Below, in pieces: positions 1 to 5,066 of a stretch of DNA of 5,066 nt. The stretch is from positions 1 through 5,066 of the forward strand of contig JAUQXD010001366.1 in the NCBI GenBank assembly GCA_030834835.1, in the 5' to 3' direction. Below the pieces are notes generated by a model, which did not search any database, was not told where the DNA came from, and saw nothing but the letters and a program-made list of their open reading frames with translations. Source of the stretch: Thermoflexales bacterium (lineage in GTDB: Bacteria; Chloroflexota; Anaerolineae; Fen-1058). Every line of letters starts with the position of its first letter. The first letter of the stretch is position 1. Made by a program: the position numbers and the translations under genes.

Positions 1-166
1 CGATCGCGCGCTCGCCGATGATGGGATTGATCAGCAATTGCTTGATCGCGACTTCGCGATCAAGCGAGATGTCGTAGGCATGGTAAACCGAGCCCATGCC
101 GCCCCGGGCCAGCAGTTCAATGACCCGATAGCGATGGACCAGGATTTGATCGGCCTTAAGCGTCAT
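1..166 (-). CDS. Ser/Thr protein kinase (Hanks type), N-terminal fragment
   Basis: Partial gene running off the left edge; only the first 55 codons are visible. The product begins MTLKADQILVHRYRVIELLA and shows the start of a eukaryotic-like protein kinase domain. A glycine-rich ATP-binding loop, ARGGMGSVY (residues 20-28), is followed by the VAIK motif whose Lys42 is the expected ATP-anchoring lysine. The first loop glycine is Ala20, a substitution seen in many bacterial kinases of this type. The domain begins about 12 residues from the start, as usual for cytoplasmic kinase domains. Catalytic HRD and DFG motifs, and any C-terminal sensor or membrane segment, lie outside the window. The ATG at 166 is the first start after an in-frame TAA only three codons upstream, so the start is well fixed, although no good Shine-Dalgarno sequence is seen. 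It is divergent from the secreted-protein gene; a regulatory link is possible but not shown. Confidence 0.93.
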   Translation of the reverse strand, partial: MTLKADQILVHRYRVIELLARGGMGSVYHAYDISLDREVAIKQLLINPIIGERAI

Positions 167-213
167 GTGAGCGCTTTACCATACCCGTAACTTTTAGCTT
201 GAGAATTCGGTGT

Positions 214-242
214 ATCGTATAGATGGAGGTTGAATCTGCCAT
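214..242 (-). promoter_or_regulatory. Possible weak promoter for the kinase gene
   Basis: Read on the minus strand, ATGGCA (237-242) and TACGAT (214-219) are separated by 17 bp. Each matches four of six bases of the sigma70 consensus boxes. This would start transcription near 207 and leave a leader of about 40 nt before the kinase ATG at 166. The match is modest and found by eye, so it is only a candidate. Confidence 0.28.
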
Positions 243-280
243 CGGTCAAGCCTGGCTCAAGAGCGATGGCGACCCGGCCC

Positions 281-308
281 GCGACAGATGACGCACACAC
301 GGTATAAT
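281..308 (+). promoter_or_regulatory. Candidate sigma70-type promoter for the secreted surface protein
   Basis: A perfect TATAAT -10 box lies at 303-308. A weaker -35 box, GCGACA (281-286, four of six consensus positions), sits 16 bp upstream. Transcription would start near 315, giving a leader of about 60 nt before the ATG at 374. No extended -10 TGn is present. The perfect -10 in otherwise GC-rich DNA just upstream of a long gene makes this plausible; the -35 assignment is the weaker part. Confidence 0.5.
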
Positions 309-373
309 TCCTCTATCACGTTGCACGGGATGAACCGTGCCGATTCTATCACCAATCGGTTCTCGCGGCCAGG

Positions 374-3300
374 ATGATTAGACTGCCCTTCATTAAACGT
401 CTCATTGGATTGGGGCTGATAAGTGGACTCTTCACCGCCCTGGCGATTGGTCTGCCGGCGGCGTTTGCGTCGAGCCAGACCGACCAGCCCGTGCCTCAAC
501 GAGATCACTCGTCTCTGGCGCCGTCCTACGTGCCCGATGGTTCCAGCGCTGTCCCCCCTGATCGCCTGACATCCGATCCGCCTTATACCATCACGCTGAT
601 TGTCGATCCGTCGACGTTGATTGCGAACAGCGGCTTCATTGCTCAAATTACGGCGACGGTTATGGATAGCGCCAGCCTGCCGATTTCGAATGTGGTGCTC
701 AGCGGGCTGTTGAACCCGCCGGCTCTGGGCACGCTTACGGGCCTGGGTCCGACTGATCTCAATGGTCAGACCGTCGGCGTCTGGACGGTGAGTAATACGA
801 TCGGAAGCGGCCAGCTGATCGTCGGCGACGGAATCGCGACTGGCACGCTCGCTCTAACGGCGACAGTCGGATCTCTGGCAAGCCTCAACGTGTCGCCCAA
901 CTCCATCACCGTCACCGCCGGCAGCAGCCAGGTCTTCACAGCCAGCGGCTTTGATTCATACAGCAACTCCTTGCTCATCACGCCAGCCTGGTCAACGAAC
1001 GGCGGCGCCATCGATGTGACGGGCCTGTTCACCGCTACAAACATTGTAGCCAGCGGGCGGTTGGTCACTGCCACGCAGGACGCCGTGTCTGATACCGCAG
1101 TGGTCAACATAGTGGCCGGGCCGCCCGCGAGCCTAAGCATCTCGCCGTCTACGGCCGTCATCAGCGCCGGCGAGGGGATAACGTACACGATTACGGCTTA
1201 TGACGCTTACGACAATCTCATCGGCGACGTGACAGACAGCGCGCTATTTCAGATAACGCCAGCCCCGGGCGGCGCACTTGTTGGCAACGTGGTTACACCT
1301 ACGCTGGTGAACACTTATACGGTGACGGGGACGTATGGCGTGTTGAGCACGACAGCGCTGTTGATCGTTACGCCGGCGGCGATGTCCAGGCTGGCGATCG
1401 AAAATGCTCCGGCGGGCGCTGGCACACCGATCGGACCCACGCCGCTCTCGATCTATGATTCGTTGACGGCTTACGCGGTGTTCTACGATCGATTTGACAA
1501 CCTGATCGGTCCGGTTGCAGCCGGGTGGGCCGCAACGGGGGTATTGACCGGAACGATCTCGCCCACCACAGGGATTTCAACCGTGCTGACGCCCGCGCCG
1601 GTACTGACCGGTTCAGGCGTGATCAGCGCAAGTTACAATCCGCTCACCGGCACGACCGGCCTGATCACGATTCAGGCTCCCAACTTAAAGATCAGCAAGA
1701 CGGCCAGTCCCAGCCCGGTTGAACCCAGCGAAGACCTTCAATACACGATCATCTATACGAATGCCGGGAGTGTTACGGCGCAAGGGGTGGTGATCACTGA
1801 AACTTACCCCGCAGGCACCAGCTACAATCTCGCCTCGCCCCTGCCGACTGGCGGCAATAATGTCTGGTCGATCGGCAATGTGGTGCCCGGCGGTTCGGCG
1901 GCGATTGTGGTGTCGCTGCGCGTGACGGATTCGATGCCGGTGGGCAGTGTGTTGACGGATGTCGTCACCATCGGCGCGGCCAAATCGGCTACGGCGACTT
2001 ACACGCTGACAACCCCCGTTGTTTCTGCGCCGGTGTTGAATGTGTCGGTCAGCGAGAATCGCGATCCGGTGCGGGTGGGCCAATCCCTGGTCTATGTTAT
2101 TCAGTATCGCAACAATGGTAACTCCGAGGCTCACGACGTCAGAATTACCGAGACATATCCCAGCGAAGTGACTTTCGAGAGCGCGGTTCCGCCCCCGACG
2201 TTGACGCCGACGCAAGGCACGCACGTGTGGCTGCCGGGAGAATTGCCGCCCGGCGGCAGCGGCTCGATCATTGTGACGGTTCTCGTTCACAGCCCGCTGC
2301 CCGATCTCACGGTGATCAACAATCGGGTTGACATCAGCAGCGTCGAGCAGCCGACCCCGGCCATCGCCACGGAATCGACCCTGGCTCAGTCGCCGATTCT
2401 GGCGCTGACCAAGCTGTCGAATGTTGCGTCGCCGCAGGCGAACAGTCTGTTGACGTACACGCTGTTGTATACCAACAGCGGGTCAACCTATGCCACATCG
2501 GTCGTCGTCACCGATGTCCTGCCCGGCAATACGACCTTTCAGGACTGCGCCCCGATCGGGTGTGTCTACAACCCCCTGACGCGGAAAGTGACGTGGAATC
2601 CTGGGGAAGTCGCCAGTCAGGACGTTCGGCCGTTGACGCTGACGCTCGCTGTTGCCAACAATCTACTGGCGGGCACGCTGCTGACCAACACGGCCGGATT
2701 GGTCGCCGCGGAAAACATCGCAGCCGCGGCCAGCCTGACGAACGTCATCGCCAGCCAGCCGATCCTGAACCTGGCGATCAGTAACGGGGTATCCGGCGTG
2801 GCAGCCGGTGATCGGTTGACGTATACCCTGGCGTATTTCAACTCTGGCAATTCGCCGGCTCAGAACGTTGTTATCACCAACCACATTCCGTCGCCGGCGT
2901 CGTTCCTGGGCTGCTCAAACAGTTGTCTCAGCATGGGAAATGATACCTATTCATTTGCGCGGGGCACGGTCAATGCGGCCAGTGGTGGAGTCGTCACGCT
3001 GAGCGTCAAGGTCAGTGATTCGCTGCCGGCCGGCCTGAGAAGCATCACGGACACAGCCCTGATAACGAACACTACCCCCACAGGTGCGCTATCCGGCCAT
3101 TTGGGCCAGGATGTCGATGCGATTACCACACACCCGATCCTGACATTGACGGCCGATTATGATTCGTCGGTGCCGGTAGAGGGGAAAGTCATCACCTATA
3201 CTCTGACGTACACCAACACCTCGGCGATGGATACAACCGGGGTGGTGCTCACGGTAACTCGATCGCCCTACGCAGCCCAGGCGTCACCCGGCTGGCTGCC

Positions 3301-3976
3301 CATTGGCGAGCAAGCCCGCCTGTCCGTGGGCGATCTCGCGGGAGGCGAGTCGGGCATCGCGCTGTATACCATTACCCTGCCGCTGACGTTTACGCCAGGC
3401 ATGGTCGCCGTGGTGAACGACTTTGTCATCAGTGACAACGGTCCGGGCGGCTTGCCAGTCGCTACCGCGATGACTACCACGGTGGTTGGCGTGCCGGATC
3501 TGACCATCGATAGCGTCACTCTGTCGCCGCCCATCATTGTGGGCGAAACCGAGTTTACGGCGACCGTCATCGTGCGCAATGCCGGGACCGGCCTCGCCTG
3601 TAACCCAAACAAGTGGCCTTGCTCCGGGTCTCAACACGGCCGGCCCGTTGGCGGCTTCTTCATTGATGCGTTTTTGAATCCGCTGGTGGCGCCGTCGTCG
3701 TTCCCCTTTGAGCGCTATGGGGATGAGTATCAGATCGTCAGACCGCTTGCGGCCGGCGAGGTGATCACAGTCGTCTTCTCCCATTTGACCTTCGTTGGCA
3801 ATCCGCCACAACCTGATCTCTATGTCAAGATCGATAACTACGAGTGTCCCGGCAGCGATTGTGAGCCGTCTTTGGGGCAGCGCGGTTTAGTGCCAGAAAG
3901 TGACGAGTCCAACAATGTTTTCGGGCCGGTGAGCGGTCTACCGCAGGTTGTCTATTTGCCGCTGATCCGCAAATAA
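374..3976 (+). CDS. Large secreted Ig-like/DUF11/CARDB-like repeat surface protein
   Basis: This 1200-aa exported protein probably acts in the cell envelope or extracellular matrix. The N-terminus is a clear signal peptide: basic MIRLPFIKR, a hydrophobic core to about residue 28, then an AFA cleavage site after Ala32. Residues 70-165 resemble a Big-1/invasin-type Ig-like domain. Three further beta-rich Ig-like segments follow at about 167-246, 250-334 and 336-434. Five DUF11-type repeats cover 437-1036. Residues 1042-1185 resemble a CARDB domain, opening PDLTIDS and closing with PESDESNNV. The protein ends in VYLPLIRK, a tail common on exported Chloroflexota proteins. All eight cysteines form four close pairs after residue 724. 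It is rich in Ser, Thr, Val and Gly and poor in Lys, with no catalytic motif, LPXTG signal or C-terminal membrane helix. The ATG at 374 is the only ATG in frame after the TAA at 305, and AGG directly abuts it, so ribosome binding looks weak. Adhesion or a structural role is inference. Confidence 0.93.
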   Translation: MIRLPFIKRLIGLGLISGLFTALAIGLPAAFASSQTDQPVPQRDHSSLAPSYVPDGSSAVPPDRLTSDPPYTITLIVDPSTLIANSGFIAQITATVMDSASLPISNVVLSGLLNPPALGTLTGLGPTDLNGQTVGVWTVSNTIGSGQLIVGDGIATGTLALTATVGSLASLNVSPNSITVTAGSSQVFTASGFDSYSNSLLITPAWSTNGGAIDVTGLFTATNIVASGRLVTATQDAVSDTAVVNIVAGPPASLSISPSTAVISAGEGITYTITAYDAYDNLIGDVTDSALFQITPAPGGALVGNVVTPTLVNTYTVTGTYGVLSTTALLIVTPAAMSRLAIENAPAGAGTPIGPTPLSIYDSLTAYAVFYDRFDNLIGPVAAGWAATGVLTGTISPTTGISTVLTPAPVLTGSGVISASYNPLTGTTGLITIQAPNLKISKTASPSPVEPSEDLQYTIIYTNAGSVTAQGVVITETYPAGTSYNLASPLPTGGNNVWSIGNVVPGGSAAIVVSLRVTDSMPVGSVLTDVVTIGAAKSATATYTLTTPVVSAPVLNVSVSENRDPVRVGQSLVYVIQYRNNGNSEAHDVRITETYPSEVTFESAVPPPTLTPTQGTHVWLPGELPPGGSGSIIVTVLVHSPLPDLTVINNRVDISSVEQPTPAIATESTLAQSPILALTKLSNVASPQANSLLTYTLLYTNSGSTYATSVVVTDVLPGNTTFQDCAPIGCVYNPLTRKVTWNPGEVASQDVRPLTLTLAVANNLLAGTLLTNTAGLVAAENIAAAASLTNVIASQPILNLAISNGVSGVAAGDRLTYTLAYFNSGNSPAQNVVITNHIPSPASFLGCSNSCLSMGNDTYSFARGTVNAASGGVVTLSVKVSDSLPAGLRSITDTALITNTTPTGALSGHLGQDVDAITTHPILTLTADYDSSVPVEGKVITYTLTYTNTSAMDTTGVVLTVTRSPYAAQASPGWLPIGEQARLSVGDLAGGESGIALYTITLPLTFTPGMVAVVNDFVISDNGPGGLPVATAMTTTVVGVPDLTIDSVTLSPPIIVGETEFTATVIVRNAGTGLACNPNKWPCSGSQHGRPVGGFFIDAFLNPLVAPSSFPFERYGDEYQIVRPLAAGEVITVVFSHLTFVGNPPQPDLYVKIDNYECPGSDCEPSLGQRGLVPESDESNNVFGPVSGLPQVVYLPLIRK
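1682..3481 (+). repeat. Five tandem DUF11-type protein repeats (within the surface protein)
   Basis: Five diverged copies of a roughly 120-residue unit begin near residues 437, 554, 675, 797 and 922. Each opens with a short beta strand such as PILALTK or PILNLAI. About 20 residues on comes a core of the type L-T-Y-T-L-x-Y-x-N, whose asparagines fall at 463, 580, 701, 823 and 948, spacings of 117, 121, 122 and 125. In the first four copies this leads into a V-V-I-T-x-x-x-P strand and later a P-G-G or P-G-E turn; the fifth copy is the most diverged after its core. This is the DUF11 (TIGR01451-like) fold commonly seen as strings on bacterial surface proteins. The copies differ strongly at DNA level, so the array is old rather than recently amplified. 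Confidence 0.85.
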
Positions 3977-3999
3977 ACACCAGGTCCCAACCGCGAGAC

Positions 4000-4017
4000 G
4001 CCGCCGGGGACGGCGGC
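4000..4017. terminator. GC-rich hairpin between convergent genes (terminator or dispersed repeat)
   Basis: A perfect 7-bp stem, GCCGCCG pairing with CGGCGGC, encloses the loop GGGA, which fits the stable GNRA tetraloop class. It starts 24 nt after the stop codon of the surface protein and lies between two convergent genes, where a bidirectional terminator would be expected. No T-tract follows on either strand, so it is not a classical intrinsic terminator. It may instead block exonucleases at the mRNA 3' end, or be a copy of a REP-like palindrome. A small dyad, ATAGG-G-CCTAT, follows at 4019-4029. The remainder of the 88-bp intergenic stretch shows nothing else. Confidence 0.45.
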
Positions 4018-4064
4018 TATAGGGCCTATTGGATCCGAAAGCAACCGGGCCATCAGAGTTGTGG

Positions 4065-4397
4065 TTAGCCGTACTTCTCGGTTTCGGCCTCAAACTTCTT
4101 GCGGAGTTTTTCGCCTTCGGGGGCTTCGGCGGTTTCACGCAGCGCCTGCAAGGCCACCATCATCTTCTCGATGTTGCGCTTCTTGTCGCGCAGGGCTTTG
4201 TAGGCTTTGCGCCGTGACTTGCCGGTGACCTCGGGATCGAGGTCGATCGTGTCGTAGTCTTTGCACGCCTCCACCAGCAGCCAGTCTTCCAGGGCAGCCT
4301 GGGCGTCATGGGTCAACTGCGCTTCGATCGCCGCGATGTCCTGCGTATAGCGCGCGATGGTCTGATCGATCATGTCAACGAGTTCGTAATTAGCCAT
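4065..4397 (-). CDS. Small charged helical protein of unknown function (110 aa)
   Basis: I do not recognise the family. The product starts MANYELVDMIDQTIARY and is almost wholly helix-forming and highly charged. It has no signal peptide or membrane segment, so it is probably cytoplasmic. Residues 4-45 form one amphipathic, coiled-coil-like helix ending in LEDWLLVEAC. A linker of about 46-59 (DYDTIDLDPEVTG) contains several acidic residues. A second, Lys/Arg-rich helix spans about 60-90, followed by a charged tail with EKLRKKFEAE. The start at 4397 has GGGAG (4406-4410) 8 nt upstream and a strong promoter ending at 4449. An in-frame ATG at 4490 would add 31 residues but lies upstream of that promoter. 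The gene follows the DUF4491-family gene in the same direction, yet its own promoter suggests independent expression. A helical hairpin that pairs with itself or a partner is conceivable but unproven. Confidence 0.8.
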   Translation of the reverse strand: MANYELVDMIDQTIARYTQDIAAIEAQLTHDAQAALEDWLLVEACKDYDTIDLDPEVTGKSRRKAYKALRDKKRNIEKMMVALQALRETAEAPEGEKLRKKFEAETEKYG

Positions 4398-4405
4398 GCT
4401 ATTTT

Positions 4406-4410
4406 CTCCC
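4406..4410 (-). promoter_or_regulatory. Ribosome binding site deciding the start of the 110-aa protein
   Basis: On the minus strand GGGAG sits 8 nt before the ATG at 4397, an ideal Shine-Dalgarno position. It supports this start over the in-frame ATG at 4490. Confidence 0.75.
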
Positions 4411-4448
4411 GTGATGTCGACCACATGGGCCGGCGGTTGCTCGGAAAG

Positions 4449-4477
4449 ATTGTACGCCAATCGCAGAGCCGGGTCAA
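4449..4477 (-). promoter_or_regulatory. Strong sigma70-type promoter for the 110-aa protein
   Basis: Read on the minus strand, TTGACC (4472-4477) and TACAAT (4449-4454) are separated by exactly 17 bp, each matching five of six consensus bases. Transcription would begin near 4442, giving a leader of about 45 nt that contains the GGGAG ribosome binding site. It lies in the 107-bp gap between the DUF4491-family gene and the 110-aa gene. No hairpin terminator is seen in that gap, so read-through from upstream could add to expression. Confidence 0.7.
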
Positions 4478-4504
4478 CGGTGGCAGGCAAGATTTAACAA
4501 TTCA

Positions 4505-4837
4505 CTACAGTTTAGGCGTGGGCCAGCGTTTGATCCATTTAGCGAACGGCGGCAGGCGCTTGTGTGGATTGAAGCGGTACCAGCCCAATTCGGCGCGCAC
4601 GGTCTGATCGCGCAGCTCAGTCGAACCCCAGATCAGCGATGCGCCAAAGATGCCGATCAGCGCCGACAACCAATCGGCTGCAATGAAGACCGATAGGCCG
4701 ATCAGCGCGACACCGGTCCCCATCACATACGGCCACCACAGATAACCGAAATAGTATTCGCCGCGAATCACCCAGACAAAGCCCAGCCCGATGATCAACA
4801 ACGTGGCGATGCCGATCAGGACACCAAACAGATTCAT
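4505..4837 (-). CDS. DUF4491 family membrane protein (110 aa)
   Basis: A small integral membrane protein of unknown function, recognised as DUF4491-like from the whole pattern. It opens MNLFGVLIGIATLLIIG, then has an EYYFG motif (residues 27-31), a WWP (34-36), and an SALIG..G...IW third helix. The end reads ELRDQ..R..LGW...NP (74-91), matching the family's usual cytosolic-looking tail. Three hydrophobic segments are visible at about 4-24, 37-54 and 57-72, followed by a basic tail. The length is close to the roughly 100 residues usual for the family. Compared with family members as I remember them, the His-Pro before the EYY motif is absent here (FVWVIRGEYY). GGGAG at 4843-4847 sits 5 nt before the ATG. 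The start overlaps the preceding gene's stop by 4 bp (ATGA), implying translational coupling. Its biochemical role is not known. Confidence 0.85.
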   Translation of the reverse strand: MNLFGVLIGIATLLIIGLGFVWVIRGEYYFGYLWWPYVMGTGVALIGLSVFIAADWLSALIGIFGASLIWGSTELRDQTVRAELGWYRFNPHKRLPPFAKWIKRWPTPKL

Positions 4838-5066
4838 GCGGCCTCCCGATTGATTGGGTGGCCGTTTGGCGCGCGATCCAGCCAGTTGATTGCGGTGGCC
4901 TGCCCGGTCGCGAGATACGGCGCGTGACGCGGATTGTGCAGATTGGCCGGCGCGTGGCCTTTGATCACGCGCTTGAACTGACGGCGAAGTTCCAGCGCAT
5001 CAAACCACAGCGTTGTGCCCGCAATGCCCAACGCCGCCGATAGCAGCAGGTCGTTGCTCAGCGCCG
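4834..5066 (-). CDS. C-terminal part of a small membrane protein, apparent DUF4491 paralogue
   Basis: This open frame enters from the right edge and ends with TGA at 4834-4836, overlapping the next start codon. The 76 visible residues begin ALSNDLLLSAALGIAGTTLW, a probable last membrane helix. A charged segment, ELRRQFKRVIKG, and a tail containing NLHNPRHAP follow. The helix plus charged segment aligns without gaps to residues 57-85 of the downstream DUF4491 protein, with about 13 of 29 positions identical by eye, including LSA, GI.G, ELR.Q and the R and G that follow. After this an NP motif recurs with a three-residue shift. The tail is longer than in the downstream copy and ends GHPINREAA. 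A TTG at 5031 could be read as a start, but it lies inside the hydrophobic helix and the frame stays open to the edge, so the true start is probably outside the window. Confidence 0.75.
   Translation of the reverse strand, partial: ALSNDLLLSAALGIAGTTLWFDALELRRQFKRVIKGHAPANLHNPRHAPYLATGQATAINWLDRAPNGHPINREAA

Noticed and set aside
257..646. Minus-strand open frame across the start of the surface-protein gene
   Set aside because: Its sequence is Arg/Gln/Gly-rich and of low information, it overlaps the clear signal-peptide coding region, and it has no recognisable domain. It is the antisense shadow of the real gene.
766..1188. 140-aa minus-strand open frame inside the surface-protein gene
   Set aside because: It lies wholly antisense to well-supported Ig-like domains, and its Val/Pro/Thr-rich composition is what complementing those codons gives.
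1685..2290. 201-aa minus-strand open frame inside the surface-protein gene
   Set aside because: Long, but rich in Arg, His and Asp as expected from reading GC-rich DUF11 codons in antisense. No signal, domain or ribosome binding site was recognised.
1682..3481. Recent DNA-level tandem duplication of the DUF11 repeats
   Set aside because: The copies share short protein motifs only. No long identical DNA stretches are seen between units, so recent amplification or slippage is unlikely.
3284..3811. 175-aa minus-strand open frame inside the surface-protein gene
   Set aside because: Antisense to the fifth DUF11 repeat and the CARDB-like domain, with a low-complexity Arg/Asp/His composition and no family resemblance.
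3950..3976. Sortase (LPXTG) or PEP-CTERM anchor at the C-terminus
   Set aside because: No LPXTG or PEP motif and no hydrophobic helix followed by a basic tail; the protein simply ends in VYLPLIRK.
4029..4217. 62-aa plus-strand frame with a hydrophobic stretch
   Set aside because: The apparent membrane segment comes from the complement of Lys/Glu-rich codons of the 110-aa helical protein. No ribosome binding site was seen.
4308..4607. 99-aa plus-strand open frame
   Set aside because: It crosses two better-supported minus-strand genes and the promoter between them, and its sequence resembles no known family.

Overview
The window looks like chromosomal DNA of a GC-rich bacterium, most likely a member of the Chloroflexota (Anaerolineae-like). 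Three things point there, all inference from memory of the group: a large secreted protein built from Ig-like, DUF11 and CARDB-like domains; its C-terminal ending VYLPLIRK, a 'YLPL' tail common on exported proteins of this phylum; and a nearby Hanks-type Ser/Thr kinase. No rRNA, tRNA, CRISPR array or transposase is visible.

Layout. Positions 1-166 (minus) hold the first 55 codons of a Ser/Thr protein kinase that runs off the left edge. A 207-bp divergent intergenic region (167-373) separates it from a 1200-aa secreted surface protein on the plus strand (374-3976), which fills most of the window. That protein has a signal peptide, about four Ig-like domains, five DUF11-type repeats at a 117-125 residue period, and a CARDB-like C-terminal domain. 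It has no recognisable enzyme domain, so a structural or adhesive role outside the cell is the best guess. A short convergent intergenic stretch (3977-4064) carries a perfect GC-rich hairpin.

The right part is entirely minus strand. Reading in the direction of transcription, a truncated membrane-protein gene (5066-4834) overlaps by 4 bp (ATGA) with a DUF4491-family membrane protein (4837-4505). Next come a good sigma70-type promoter and a small, charged, helical protein of unknown function (4397-4065). The two membrane-protein genes appear to be diverged paralogues and are probably translationally coupled.

No complete new system is evident. The most useful leads are the apparent tandem DUF4491 pair, the C-terminal tail of the large surface protein, the restriction of its eight cysteines to four close pairs, and the intergenic hairpin as a possible dispersed repeat.
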